Positions 54,018-62,977 of a DNA stretch of 64,000 bases are shown here, one piece after another; within the stretch, counting starts at the first letter, position 1, and each line of letters opens with the position of its first letter. The notes under the pieces were generated by a model. That model saw nothing but the letters and a program-made list of their open reading frames with translations. It had not been told where the DNA came from and searched no databases. A program made the translations under genes and the position numbers. This DNA is from Thermaerobacter sp. PB12/4term (GTDB lineage Bacteria > Bacillota > Sulfobacillia > Thermaerobacterales > Thermaerobacteraceae), in assembly GCF_003403315.2 (NCBI RefSeq), contig NZ_CP048407.1, forward strand, positions 868,001 to 932,000, given 5' to 3'.

Positions 54018-55718
54018 ATGGCGCTTGCGGTTCCTTCGGGTTTCGCCGCGCCGCGGGTGGCGGTGGTAGGGGGCGGCATCGCCGGTCTGGCGGCCGCCCT
54101 TCGCCTTCTGGAGCTGGCCCGCGGGCACGGTGTGGCCCTGGAGGTCGTGCTGATCGAAGCGGGGGACCGCCTGGGGGGCAAGGTGCAAACGGAGCGAGCG
54201 GGTTCCTTTGTGATCGAGCAGGGACCCGATTCCCTGGTGGCCTCCAAGCCCCACGGCATTCAGCTGGCCCGGCGCCTGGGCCTCGGAGGAGAGCTGGTGG
54301 GCCCCGGCCCGGCGGCGGGGCGGACCTTTGTCGTCTGGGAGGGGCGGCTGCAGCCCATGCCGGAGGGCTTTTCCCTGGGCGTGCCCGTCCGGGCCCGGGC
54401 CTTGTGGGCCTCGCCGCTGTTCAGCTTTTCGGGCAAGTTGCGCGCCAGCCTGGAACCGCTCATTCCGCCGCGGCGCGACGGAGCCGACGAATCGGTGGCG
54501 GCGTTCCTCCGGCGGCGGCTGGGCCGCCAGGTGACGGACCGCCTGGCGGCCCCGCTTCTGGCGGGGATCGCCAGCGGTGATCCCGAGCGGCTCAGCATTC
54601 GGGCTACCTTCCCCCAGCTGGTGCAGCTTGAACGGGAGTTCGGCAGCCTGGTGCGCGGCATGGCGCGCCAGCGCCGGGCGCGGGTGGCGGCCGCGGCACG
54701 ACCCGCGGCTGCGGAGTCCGGTTCAGCCACCGGGACGGCCGGGGCGGCCGCGGCGGCGGGGGCGCCGGCGCGCCCGGCCGGGGGCGGGCCGGGCGCGCCG
54801 GGAGCCCAGGCCGAAGCCCGGGGAGGCGCGCCTCATTCGGCGCCTGCGACCGCGCCGGGACCCGGGGGACGGTCCCCCTTTGTCACCCTGCGGGGCGGGC
54901 TTGGCCGCCTGCCCCGGGTGGCTGCCCGGCGCATTGAGGAGCTGGGCGGCCGCATCGTTACCGGTTCTCCCGTCGTCGCCCTCGAACCGGTGTTCACCCA
55001 CCTGAGCCTGGGGGCCGTCTCCGGGACGTCCGGGCCAGGTGGGGCGAAGGAGGGCGCCCGGGGGGCCCGGGGACCGGCCTACCGCCTCACGGTGAAGGAC
55101 GGCGGCACCGAAACGGTGGACGCGGTGGTGCTGGCGGTGCCTGCCTGGCGGGCAGCACCGCTGCTGGAGCCCTTTCTGGCGGGCGTCGCCGAGCATCTGG
55201 CGGCCATTCCCTACAAGCCGACGGCGGTGGTGGCTCTGGCCTATCCGGAAGAGCGGGCCGGCCGGCTGGAGGGCAGCGGTTTCATCGTGCCCCCGCAAGA
55301 ACGACGGTTCATCACCGCCTGCACCTGGGTTTCCAGCAAGTGGCCCGGTACGGCACCGCCGGGCATGGCCTTGCTGCGCGCCTTTGCCGGGCGGCCGGGC
55401 GAGGATCCGCTGGTTCTTCCCGACGACGAGCTGGTGACCCGGGTCCGGGCGGACCTGGCGGAACTGGCGGGGGTGGAAGGGGAGCCGGAGCTGGTGAGGG
55501 TGTACCGCTGGCCCCGGGCCATGCCCCAGTACGAGGTGGGCCACCTGGACCGGATGGCGGCGGTCCGGGCCGGACTGCAGGAACACCCGCGGCTGGCCCT
55601 GGCGGGGGCAGGCTACTTCGGCGTCGGGGTGCCCGATTGCATCCGCCAGGGCGAGGCCGCCGCGGAAGCCGTCTGGGCCGCCCTGGGCGGTGCGGCGGGC
55701 GCATCGCCGGCGGTGTAG
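54018..55718 (+). CDS. hemY: Protoporphyrinogen/coproporphyrinogen III oxidase, HemY type
   Basis: A 566-residue FAD enzyme that aromatises the porphyrinogen ring before iron insertion. The FAD motif VAVVGGGIAGLAAALRLLEL is at the N-terminus; EAGDRLGGKVQTER, VIEQGPDSLVASKP and the C-terminal LALAGAGYFGVGVPDCIRQG complete the family set. An insert of about 70 Ala/Gly/Pro residues lies near residues 215-290, with a shorter one near 335. ATG 54018 is preferred; a GTG at 54009 overlaps the hemH stop. Beside a Gram-positive ferrochelatase this suggests the coproporphyrin-dependent haem route. Confidence 0.9.
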   Translation: MALAVPSGFAAPRVAVVGGGIAGLAAALRLLELARGHGVALEVVLIEAGDRLGGKVQTERAGSFVIEQGPDSLVASKPHGIQLARRLGLGGELVGPGPAAGRTFVVWEGRLQPMPEGFSLGVPVRARALWASPLFSFSGKLRASLEPLIPPRRDGADESVAAFLRRRLGRQVTDRLAAPLLAGIASGDPERLSIRATFPQLVQLEREFGSLVRGMARQRRARVAAAARPAAAESGSATGTAGAAAAAGAPARPAGGGPGAPGAQAEARGGAPHSAPATAPGPGGRSPFVTLRGGLGRLPRVAARRIEELGGRIVTGSPVVALEPVFTHLSLGAVSGTSGPGGAKEGARGARGPAYRLTVKDGGTETVDAVVLAVPAWRAAPLLEPFLAGVAEHLAAIPYKPTAVVALAYPEERAGRLEGSGFIVPPQERRFITACTWVSSKWPGTAPPGMALLRAFAGRPGEDPLVLPDDELVTRVRADLAELAGVEGEPELVRVYRWPRAMPQYEVGHLDRMAAVRAGLQEHPRLALAGAGYFGVGVPDCIRQGEAAAEAVWAALGGAAGASPAV

Positions 55719-55791
55719 GCTCGGTAGCCCGGATCGGCCCGGACGGGACGGTCTACCACGTCCCCGAAGAAGAAGGTTACGGTTATTTCGT

Positions 55792-55803
55792 TTATGGCCA
55801 TAA
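55792..55803. promoter_or_regulatory. Palindrome TTATGGCCATAA over a CATAAT -10, toxin-antitoxin operator
   Basis: A perfect 12-base palindrome 24 bases upstream of the HTH antitoxin; its right arm is part of CATAAT (55799-55804), a plausible -10. The stretch is AT-richer than its flanks. Autoregulation by the antitoxin is the likely use. Confidence 0.45.
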
Positions 55804-55826
55804 TAATGGTGAAGGGGGGTGGTGTG

Positions 55827-56303
55827 ATGGCAGCGGCGGATACGATTCGAGGACCGGTTTCGGCGCGGCCGGAGGAGGCGCAAGACATTGCGAACCTGCG
55901 AACGGCGCTGGAGGCGGCGGACAACGGGGGCACCCTGCGGTATTTCCTCGCCGACTCCGCCGGCCGCAGGCTGGAGCTCCCCGCATCCGTCTTCCGCGTC
56001 CTGGTCGACGTGGTGCGAGCCATGGCGCGCGGTCAGTCCGTGGCCGTGCTGCACTATGACGAGGAGCTCACCACTCAGCAGGCCGCCGACCTGCTTCAGG
56101 TCTCGCGTCCGTACCTGGTCCGCCTGCTGGAGGAGGGGAAGATCCCCTACCACATGGTGGGTACGCACCGTCGCATCTATCTGCGGGACGTGCTGGCCTA
56201 CAAGGAGCTGCGCGACCGTCGCCGGAGGGAGGCGCTTCGGGAACTGCGCCGCGCTTCGGAGGCGCTGGGGCTATACGACGAACCGGATGTTGGGGGCGGC
56301 TGA
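55827..56303 (+). CDS. Helix-turn-helix antitoxin (excisionase-type DNA-binding domain)
   Basis: A 158-residue protein whose C-terminal half is an excisionase/MerR-like DNA-binding domain: LTTQQAADLLQVSRPYLVRL followed by LEEGKIPYHMVGTHRRIYLR, a pattern typical of antitoxins paired with PIN toxins. The N-terminal half (PEEAQDIANLRTALEAADNG, ELPASVFRVLVDVVRAMARG) would form helices. ATG 55827 follows GGGGGG at suitable distance. The toxin gene starts 3 bases after its stop. Confidence 0.83.
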   Translation: MAAADTIRGPVSARPEEAQDIANLRTALEAADNGGTLRYFLADSAGRRLELPASVFRVLVDVVRAMARGQSVAVLHYDEELTTQQAADLLQVSRPYLVRLLEEGKIPYHMVGTHRRIYLRDVLAYKELRDRRRREALRELRRASEALGLYDEPDVGGG

Positions 56304-56306
56304 GCT

Positions 56307-57188
56307 GTGCCGTTCGTTGCTTTCCTCGACGCCAATGTGCTCTACGCCGCGGCGTTACGTGACGTACTGCTCAGCCTGGCGGAGGCCGGCATCTGCCAGA
56401 TCCGCTGGAGTCCCGACGTCCTGGACGAGATGGAGCGTAACCTTGCTGCCCGAGCCCGTGCGCCCGAGCCCTCGGTTGCCGCGGCGGGTGCCCGCTACGT
56501 GCGCAGCGTCATGGAGGACGCATTCCCGGACGCGATGGTACCGCGCGAGGCCTACGATCACCTCATTCTCGCCATGACCAACGACCCGAAGGACCGCCAC
56601 GTGCTTGCGGCGGCGGTGGCAGCCAGGGCGGACGTCATCGTGACCTTCAACGTCACCGACTTCCCCGCTGCGGCCTGCCGGCCTTACGGGATCGATGTCC
56701 AGCACCCTGACACGTTCCTGGTGCACCAGTTCGGGTTGATGCCCGAACGGATCGCTCAGGCTCTTACGGAGCTCGCTTCCGAGCGGAGGCCGCTCATGGA
56801 CACACCGCAGGCATCCTCCGCACCCTCGAACGGATGGTGCCACGGTTCTGTGCGATGGCGCGGGGACAGCTGGGAGGTGGGCAGCCCGGAGCCGGAGGAG
56901 CGGGGTAGCCGGGTCGTGTCGTCGCCTTCTGCTGGCAGCGCTGGTCACAGGCTCTCTTCCCGGTACCCCGATCTCTATACAGCCGCACGCGCGTGCCCGC
57001 AGGATGTCAAGTGGTACCGTGATGTTCCGGGCCCCTTCCTCACTCCGAGCCGGCCTGCGGGCACAGGCGCAGGATGCGGTCGTCCAGCGGGCCCGGCTCG
57101 CCCCGCCCGTCCCGGTTGCTGGTGCCAAAATAGAGGCAGCCGCCGGGCCCCGTCTGGACGGCCCGGATCCGGCCGAACTCGCCCTTGA
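56307..57188 (+). CDS. PIN-domain toxin, frameshifted near its C-terminus
   Basis: A PIN-fold ribonuclease toxin. The N-terminal VAFLDANVLYAAALRDVLLS carries the first catalytic Asp; Glu is in DVLDEMERNL, and Asp residues in NDPKDRHVLAAAVAARADVI and VTFNVTDFP complete the site. From about residue 170 (after MDTPQA) the frame becomes composition-biased nonsense and runs on to 57188, overlapping the dehydrogenase gene. Shifting by one base at about 56800-56815 restores LRTLERMVPRFCAMARGQL, a believable PIN ending that would stop at 56908. A one-base deletion (or sequencing error) is therefore likely. The catalytic domain itself is intact. Confidence 0.75.
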   Translation: MPFVAFLDANVLYAAALRDVLLSLAEAGICQIRWSPDVLDEMERNLAARARAPEPSVAAAGARYVRSVMEDAFPDAMVPREAYDHLILAMTNDPKDRHVLAAAVAARADVIVTFNVTDFPAAACRPYGIDVQHPDTFLVHQFGLMPERIAQALTELASERRPLMDTPQASSAPSNGWCHGSVRWRGDSWEVGSPEPEERGSRVVSSPSAGSAGHRLSSRYPDLYTAARACPQDVKWYRDVPGPFLTPSRPAGTGAGCGRPAGPARPARPGCWCQNRGSRRAPSGRPGSGRTRP

Positions 57189-58428
57189 AGAGGATTTCTT
57201 CTTCCACCACCCGGGTGCCCGAGGCGTCCAGGCGAAGGCGGTGCAGGTGCCGGCCCGGGCTGTCGGGCTGAAAGCCCAGGGTCCCGAAGAACAGGCTCCC
57301 GTCCCAGGCGCGGATGGGGCCGCGGTAAAAGGCCGCTCCGGCCGGCGCGATGATGGGGTCGTAGCTGCGCAGGGCAGGGGTGAAGCGGCCCCGGTGCGCG
57401 CTGGGCGCCACCGCCACCGGCCAGCCGTAGTTGGCTCCCGCCTCGATGCGGTTGACTTCATCCCAGGCGTCGGGGCCGTGTTCCACCGCATAAAGGCGCC
57501 CCGAGGAGGGGTGGAAGGCCAGGCCCTCGGGATTGCGGTGTCCGTAGGAGAAGACGGGGTTACCGGGGCCGAAGGGGTTGTCCGGGGGAACCGACCCGTC
57601 GGGGTTGAGGCGGAGGATCTTCCCGTGCAGGCTCTCCCGGTCCTGGGCGCGCTCGGGCTGGCGGGCGTCGCCCGTGGTGGCGTACAGCTTGCCGTCGGGG
57701 CCGAACTCCAGCTGGCCGCCGTCGTGAATGGCCGCAGCGGGAATCCCATCAAAAATCACCTGCCGGTCCGTCAGGCGGGGCGTCGCACCCGCCGCCCTTG
57801 AACGGGCGCCGTCCTCCACGCTGAACCGCAGGATGCGGTTGCGCAGGGCGCCGTCCCGGGCGCGGTACGTCTGGTAAACGTAGAGGTACGGCGGGTCAGG
57901 GAAGCCGGGATGCAGGGCGATGCCCAGCAGCCCGCTCTCGCCGGTGGCCACGGTGTCCGGCAGGGTGGCCAGGGTGACCACCCGGCCGCCGTCCAGCAGG
58001 TTGATCCGGCCGGGCCGCTCGGTGAAGAAGAGCCGTCCCCGCCGGTCGAAGGCCATATCCCACGGAACCTCAAGGCCGGTGGCCACCGTCTCCAGGCGCC
58101 AGGTCGCCCCGGCCCCGGACGAACCGGCGTTCCGGCCCGGGGCGCCGCCGTTCTGCCCGCCGGCGCTGCCCGGGGCGGGCGACCGCGGGCTCTCCGGACC
58201 GGGGGCCGGTTCATCCTCGCCGGGGCGCTCCGCGTCCCCGGGGTCCCCTAGAGCGGGCTGGGGTGGGGCCGGGTCCGGGGCCTCGCCGGGGAAAGGGGCC
58301 GGCCCGAGGGCGCGCCAGGCCATCAGCCCGGCCACCAGCAGCAAGACCAGGGCAACGGCCACCAGGCCCCCCGGCGCAGGCCGGTAAAAGCCGCCACCGG
58401 AGCCGGCTTGTGAGCGGCGCCGTGGCAT
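57040..58428 (-). CDS. PQQ-dependent sugar dehydrogenase family protein (soluble aldose type)
   Basis: A 462-residue beta-propeller of the GdhB/Yli family, which oxidises aldose sugars with PQQ outside the cytoplasm. An N-terminal membrane anchor (LVAVALVLLLVAGLMAWRAL) precedes a Pro/Gly-rich spacer to residue 110, then the propeller: ATGLEVPWDMAFDRRGRLFF, TERPGRINLL, GESGLLGIALHPGFPD, GGQLEFGPDGKLYATTGDAR, FSYGHRNPEGLAFHPSSGRL, and EHGPDAWDEVNRIEAGANYG. ATG 58428 follows GGAGGGGTGTCC. Whether it uses PQQ in this organism is unknown, as no pqq genes are in view. Confidence 0.88.
   Translation of the reverse strand: MPRRRSQAGSGGGFYRPAPGGLVAVALVLLLVAGLMAWRALGPAPFPGEAPDPAPPQPALGDPGDAERPGEDEPAPGPESPRSPAPGSAGGQNGGAPGRNAGSSGAGATWRLETVATGLEVPWDMAFDRRGRLFFTERPGRINLLDGGRVVTLATLPDTVATGESGLLGIALHPGFPDPPYLYVYQTYRARDGALRNRILRFSVEDGARSRAAGATPRLTDRQVIFDGIPAAAIHDGGQLEFGPDGKLYATTGDARQPERAQDRESLHGKILRLNPDGSVPPDNPFGPGNPVFSYGHRNPEGLAFHPSSGRLYAVEHGPDAWDEVNRIEAGANYGWPVAVAPSAHRGRFTPALRSYDPIIAPAGAAFYRGPIRAWDGSLFFGTLGFQPDSPGRHLHRLRLDASGTRVVEEEILFKGEFGRIRAVQTGPGGCLYFGTSNRDGRGEPGPLDDRILRLCPQAGSE
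58127..58138 (+). repeat. Dispersed 12-mer GGACGAACCGGC, copy 11
   Basis: Exact plus-strand copy in the spacer between membrane anchor and propeller of the sugar dehydrogenase (minus-strand gene), which reads Ala-Gly-Ser-Ser. Confidence 0.75.
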
Positions 58429-58746
58429 GGACACCCCTCCACCGGCTAGTTCGTTGCCCGGTGCCGGGTTCCTGGCAACGATGTGGCCTTTAGGAGGGTC
58501 CGCCATGGTGCCGCGCGGTGCGGGCGGGCGACGGCGGGCCGGCTGGGGCTGCGCCGGGGAACGGCGGCCGGGCCGGAGGGCGGCGGACCAGGCAGGGAAA
58601 GGTCATGCAGGAAGCGCTGACGAGGGCCCGGCCGCCTGGGGCGGCACGGCCGGGCTGCGCGTGGCCTCAAGCGGTCGCGGCCGGGGTTCAGCGGGTTCAA
58701 GCGGCTTCCGGCGGCTTCACGTGGCCGCTGGCAGTTTCGGCCGGTT
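58429..58746. other. Intergenic region with short degenerate repeats
   Basis: 318 bases upstream of the sugar dehydrogenase and downstream of the Fur-family gene. The segment 58690-58780 repeats GGCGG(T/C)TTC-like blocks about every 9-12 bases (for example GCGGCTTCCGGCGGCTTC). They continue into the 3' end of the Fur-family gene. No gene seen. Confidence 0.4.
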
Positions 58747-59328
58747 TCAGGCGGTTTCGGGCGGCTTCCGACGGGCGGGCCCGCCAGGCCGGGCGAGGTG
58801 GCCCGCGATGCGGGCCAGGTCACCTGTCGCCCGCTGGCAGTCCGGGCAGAGGCCCGTAAAGACCAGGGACTGTCCCGTCACGACGAAGCCCGTCCGGGAG
58901 ACGACCTCCTCTTCCATCCGCTCCAGCTGGGGGAAGGGGAGGTCTTCCACCCGCCCGCACTGGCGGCAGTGGACGTGCACGTGCAGGTGGGGGTCGCCGT
59001 CGAAATGCTCCGCCTCGCCGGGCAAAGTGACCCGGCGCGCCAGGCCGAGTTCCACCAGCAGGTCCAGGGTGCGCCGGACCGTGGCGGCGCTGGCCAGGGG
59101 CAGGACGCCGGCCAGGGCCTGGTGGACCTCTTCCACCGTGGGGTGGTGGTGCCGGGCGGCGAACTCCTGCAGGCAGCGGTAGACCGCCAGGCGCTGGGGC
59201 GTCAGGCGCAGGCCCTCGTCCCGCAGGCGCCGGGCCAGCCTCGGAGCGGGGTCGGCCAGGCTCTGCTCCGGGGTGGGGCCGCTCACCGAGCCGGGCCGGT
59301 CCTGGCTGGTCCCCGACGTACCCTTCAT
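58747..59328 (-). CDS. Fur-family metal/peroxide regulator
   Basis: A 193-residue Fur-family repressor. Winged helix: RRLRDEGLRLTPQRLAVYRC, EFAARHHHPTVEEVHQALAG, SAATVRRTLDLLVELGLARR. Dimer and metal domain: HFDGDPHLHVHVHCRQCGRV, and a second cysteine pair in FTGLCPDCQRATGDLA, so the structural Zn(Cys)4 site is present. Whether it senses iron, zinc or peroxide is not decided by sequence. ATG 59328 has GGGAGG seven bases upstream. The extra N- and C-terminal 20 residues are low-complexity. Confidence 0.9.
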   Translation of the reverse strand: MKGTSGTSQDRPGSVSGPTPEQSLADPAPRLARRLRDEGLRLTPQRLAVYRCLQEFAARHHHPTVEEVHQALAGVLPLASAATVRRTLDLLVELGLARRVTLPGEAEHFDGDPHLHVHVHCRQCGRVEDLPFPQLERMEEEVVSRTGFVVTGQSLVFTGLCPDCQRATGDLARIAGHLARPGGPARRKPPETA

Positions 59329-59867
59329 GGCCATGCCTCCCTTCGTCCCGACCGGGTTGGGGGCGAACCGGCCGGCCGGCCATGAGGCCCGTCCGGCACG
59401 GGTCTTCTCCTGCATCATGCACCTGCCGGCTGATCGAACCCTGAAGAGCAGCTGAGTGCTACCTTAAGGCCCACCAGGGGGGCGCACGGCCTGCCACCGG
59501 CCGCCCGGCGCCCGGGGCGGCCAGGACCGCGCCTGCCGGCAGCCTGCCGCGGTGCCCGCAGGCTGGCGTGGCCAGCCTCCCGGTCGGGGCGTCTGCAGGG
59601 ATCGTGCCCCATTCGCTCCCGCAGGCCGGGGGTGGGGGCGCCCCCAACCTTCCCTGCCGCCTGCCGGCGCCTCCAAGCGTCTGGAACCCGGCTTCCCCCC
59701 GCCACGACCAGCGGAAGTATAACGCCGGCCAGGCACGGCGCCAGGCGCGGCGCCACGCACGGCGCGTCGCGACCCGCTCCGGCCCGTTTCTCAGCCCGCC
59801 TTCAGATCCCTTTTATTTGGCTTTCAGCCTCGCCCTGCATGCTGGAGCCAGAAGGAGGCGATGGGCC
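59329..59867. other. Divergent intergenic region between the Fur-family gene and doxX
   Basis: 539 bases. The right end holds the three TCAG boxes at 59791-59827. TATAAC at 59717-59722 resembles a -10 on the plus strand. The remainder is GC-rich without a supported gene. Confidence 0.45.
59791..59827 (+). promoter_or_regulatory. TCAG boxes with 11/22-base spacing upstream of doxX
   Basis: TCAG begins at 59791, 59802 and 59824, that is at steps of 11 and 22 bases, so all three face the same side of the helix. OmpR/PhoB-type regulators bind direct repeats with 11-base period. The same pattern lies before the ferredoxin-NADP reductase gene, on the far side of the response-regulator gene. Confidence 0.5.
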
Positions 59868-60479
59868 ATGGCGACGACGGGAGGCGCGAGCGCCATGACG
59901 CAGGCCCGGCCCGTAGAGGGCATCAAACAGCGGCACGGCATCTTCACCGAGCCGCCCTTCGCGCGGTGGCTGTTCAGCGATACCCGCTCGGCCTGGATCT
60001 GGCTGGTGTTGCGGGTGTGGCTGGGGTGGCAGTGGCTGGAGGCCGGGTTGCACAAGATCGGCAACCCCGCGTGGACCGGCGACAAGGCCGGTGCGGCGGT
60101 GACAGGGTTCCTCAAGGGGGCGCTGGCCAAGACGACCGGCGAGCACCCGGACGTGCCGGGCTGGTACGCCTGGTTCATCGACCGCGTTGCGCTGCCCAAT
60201 GCTCCGCTCTTTGGCCACCTGGTGGCGTACGGCGAGGTGTTGATCGGCACCGCGCTCATCCTGGGGCTCTTCACCGGCATCGCGGCCTTCGCCGGCAGCT
60301 TCATGAACGCCAACTTCCTCTTCGCCGGTACGGTGAGCAGCAACCCGGTGATGTTCATCGTGGCCACCTGGATCGTGCTGGCCTGGCGGGTGGCGGGCTG
60401 GTACGGCCTGGACCGCTGGGCGCTGCCCGCCCTGGGCACGCCGTGGCAGCCGGGAGCCGTCTTCGAGCGCAAGCACTGA
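59868..60479 (+). CDS. DoxX-family membrane protein
   Basis: A 203-residue membrane protein of the DoxX/DoxD-like family with four helices. Visible segments are [20 protein letters not shown] with the conserved WxEAGx[42 protein letters not shown] and [20 protein letters not shown]. Relatives take part in thiosulfate:quinone oxidoreduction or oxidative-stress defence. ATG 59868 follows AAGGAGG. It lies downstream of the TCAG boxes and just before the two-component genes. Confidence 0.88.
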   Translation: MATTGGASAMTQARPVEGIKQRHGIFTEPPFARWLFSDTRSAWIWLVLRVWLGWQWLEAGLHKIGNPAWTGDKAGAAVTGFLKGALAKTTGEHPDVPGWYAWFIDRVALPNAPLFGHLVAYGEVLIGTALILGLFTGIAAFAGSFMNANFLFAGTVSSNPVMFIVATWIVLAWRVAGWYGLDRWALPALGTPWQPGAVFERKH

Positions 60480-60877
60480 CCGGGACGGCAGACCGGCCCC
60501 TGGCGATGCCGACTCGCCGGCTGCCCGGTTCGGGGTTCACGAGCGGTTCCGGGTTCACGGAAGGCGACCCGAGCGACATCCAGACCTGGGGAGGGCACGC
60601 GACGGAGGGCACGCGACGGCGCCGGCGGCAGCCGGCGCCGTCGCGCCCGGTCGAGGAGGCGATGGCCATGGCGGTATCCTCATCCCCGGATGGCCCCGTA
60701 CCCCCGGCGGGCGCCCAGCGCGCGGAAGCCCCCGCGCCCGCCGCTGCCGGCGCCGCCGGGCGCAGGGGCGCGGGGGTGCCGGTTCTTCCCGCATTGACCG
60801 GGATCCGCCCGCCCGGCGACAATGGGAGGCGGAACCGGCCGCGGCGCCAGCGCGGCCTGCGCCCGGGGGGAGACCGC
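60480..60877. other. Region between doxX and the response regulator, with direct repeats
   Basis: 398 bases. CGGTTCGGGGTTCACG (60526-60541) recurs with one change at 60544-60559 (offset 18); GAGGGCACGCGACG occurs at 60591-60604 and 60605-60618 in tandem. An in-frame ATG at 60662 with GAGGAGGCG would give the response regulator a 72-residue Pro/Ala-rich N-terminal extension, which cannot be excluded in this genome. Confidence 0.45.
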
Positions 60878-61552
60878 GTGGAGCGAATCCTGGTGGTTGA
60901 CGATGATCCCGCCGTCACCAGCCTGCTCAAGCGGGGTCTATCCTACGAAGGTTTTGCCGTCGATACCGCCTCGTCGGGGGAAGAGGCGCTGAGGATCGCC
61001 CGGGAGCAGCCGCCTGACCTGGTCATCCTGGACATCATGATGCCGGGCATGGATGGGCTGGAGGTCCTTCAGCGCCTGCGGGCGGCGGACCCCGAACTGC
61101 CCGTCCTCTTCCTGACGGCGCGGGATGCGCCCGCCGATCAGGTGCGGGGACTGGAGGCCGGCGCCGACGACTATGTGGTCAAGCCTTTCACCTTCGAGGT
61201 GCTGGTGGCCCGGGTGCGGGTCCTCTTGCGCCGTCATCAGGTCGAGCGGCCCCAGGTGCTGCGCTTCTCCGACCTGGTGCTGGACACCGGTACCTACACG
61301 GCCCGGCGCGGCCAGCGGGAGATCCACCTGACGGCGCTGGAGTTCAAGCTTCTGCATGAGTTCATGCTCCATCCCCGGCAGGTCCTGAACAAGGACCAGC
61401 TGCTGGAGCGGGTTTGGGGCTACGACTTCGGCGGTAATGCCAACGTCCTCGAGGTGTACGTCAAGCAGCTCCGCCAGAAGCTGGAGGCGGAGGGCGAGCC
61501 GCGGCTGATCCACACCGTGCGGGGCGTCGGCTACGTCCTGCGGGAGGGATGA
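60878..61552 (+). CDS. OmpR/PhoB-family response regulator
   Basis: A 224-residue transcription factor. Receiver domain: [20 protein letters not shown] with the acidic pocket, phosphoacceptor Asp52 in [20 protein letters not shown], Thr in [20 protein letters not shown] and Lys in [15 protein letters not shown]. The C-terminal winged helix ([54 protein letters not shown]) binds tandem DNA repeats. GTG 60878 follows GGGGGGAG; ATG 60662 would add an extension. The kinase gene follows at once, so the pair is one unit. Confidence 0.92.
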   Translation: MERILVVDDDPAVTSLLKRGLSYEGFAVDTASSGEEALRIAREQPPDLVILDIMMPGMDGLEVLQRLRAADPELPVLFLTARDAPADQVRGLEAGADDYVVKPFTFEVLVARVRVLLRRHQVERPQVLRFSDLVLDTGTYTARRGQREIHLTALEFKLLHEFMLHPRQVLNKDQLLERVWGYDFGGNANVLEVYVKQLRQKLEAEGEPRLIHTVRGVGYVLREG

Positions 61553-61576
61553 GCGCTGCCCCTGCGCTGGCGCCTG

Positions 61577-62977
61577 GTGGTGTGGTTCGGTGCGGTGATG
61601 GCCGTGGTGGTGCTGGTGGGCTCCATGGCCAGCTACGCCTTTCACGCCCGCGCCCATTACGAGGCCATCGACCGCGCGCTGATCACCGCCGCCGCGGCCA
61701 CGGCGGCCGACCCGGCCGCCTCGGCCCACCTGGGGCACCTGGCCGGCCAGCAGGGGGTGGCCCTGGCCGTGCGGCTCTACGCCCGTGACGGCCAGCTGCT
61801 GCAGCGCTCGCCCGACGACGTGGCACCCCCGGTGAACCCGCAGGCCGTCCTGGACCGGCCCGAGGGACCGGCCTACGGCTTCGTCCCGGCCCTGGCGCCG
61901 TCCATCGTGGAGGTTCCCCGGAGCACGGCAGGTGCCTTTGCCACCATCCACGACGGCCGCCAGCGCTGGCGGGTCTTCGTTCACCCGGTGGAGCGGGGGG
62001 GCGACCCCACCGGGGCCGGGCCGGGGTTCGTGGTCACCCTCTCTCCCCTGGGGGGCCTGGATGCGTCCATGGCCGATTTCCGCGTCCTGCTGACCGGCCT
62101 GGGCGCCCTGGGCCTGGTGGTGGCGGGGGCGGGCAGCTGGGCGGTGGCCGGCAGCGCCCTTCGCCCGGTGGCCCGGCTGACGGAGACCGCCCGTGCCATC
62201 GCCAGCTCCCGGGACCTGTCCCGGCGGGTCCAGGCCACGGGGCGGGACGAGCTGGCCATGCTGGCCGCCACCTTCAACCAGATGCTGGACAGCATCGAAA
62301 CCGCCTACCGGCTGCAGCAGCGGTTCGTGGCGGACGCTTCCCACGAGCTGCGCGCGCCCCTGACGGCCATCCTGGGCAACCTGGACCTTTTGCGGCGCCG
62401 TCCCGACCTGCCGCCGGAAGAACAGGCCCAGGCCCTGGAGGAAGCGCGTAACGAGGCCGAGCGCTTGAGCCGGCTGGTGGCCGACCTGCTCTCCCTGGCC
62501 CGGGCCGACGCGGGGGTCCCCCTGGTGATCAAACCCGTGGACGTGGACGCCGTGGTCCTGGAAGCCTTTCAGGAGGCTCGGCGGCTGGTGCGCGGGCAGG
62601 AGCTGGTGCTGGATCCTCTGGAGCCCGTGCGCGTCCCCGGCGACCGGGACCGGATCAAGCAGCTCTTGCTGATCCTGCTGGACAACGCCATCAAGTACAC
62701 CCCCGCCGGCGGCCGGATCACCCTGGGCCTCCAGGCCGCCGGGGACGGCGGTGCGGTCCTGACGGTAGCCGACACCGGCGTCGGCATCCCTCCGGCCGAC
62801 CTGCCCCATGTCTTTGAGCGGTTCTACCGGGCCGACCCCGCCCGCAGCCGCGACCCCGGCGGAACGGGCCTCGGCCTGCCCATCGCCCGCTGGATCGTGG
62901 AACAGCACCAGGGCCAAATCACCATCGACAGCGCCCCCGGCCGCGGCACCACGGTGACCGTGCGCCTGCCCGCCTGA
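61577..62977 (+). CDS. Sensor histidine kinase
   Basis: The cognate membrane kinase (466 residues). Helix 1 near residues 5-22 and helix 2 near 165-190 flank a 140-residue external sensor. A HAMP linker (ALRPVARLTETARAIASSRD) leads to the dimer domain with phosphoacceptor His256 in SHELRAPLTAILGNLDLLRR, then N box LILLDNAIKYTPAGG, G1 DTGVGIPPADL, F box VFERFYRADPARS and G2 GTGLGLPIARWIVEQ. All are intact. GTG 61577 is the first standard start; an in-frame CTG at 61556 after GGAGGG may be the real one. The signal is unknown. Confidence 0.9.
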   Translation: MVWFGAVMAVVVLVGSMASYAFHARAHYEAIDRALITAAAATAADPAASAHLGHLAGQQGVALAVRLYARDGQLLQRSPDDVAPPVNPQAVLDRPEGPAYGFVPALAPSIVEVPRSTAGAFATIHDGRQRWRVFVHPVERGGDPTGAGPGFVVTLSPLGGLDASMADFRVLLTGLGALGLVVAGAGSWAVAGSALRPVARLTETARAIASSRDLSRRVQATGRDELAMLAATFNQMLDSIETAYRLQQRFVADASHELRAPLTAILGNLDLLRRRPDLPPEEQAQALEEARNEAERLSRLVADLLSLARADAGVPLVIKPVDVDAVVLEAFQEARRLVRGQELVLDPLEPVRVPGDRDRIKQLLLILLDNAIKYTPAGGRITLGLQAAGDGGAVLTVADTGVGIPPADLPHVFERFYRADPARSRDPGGTGLGLPIARWIVEQHQGQITIDSAPGRGTTVTVRLPA

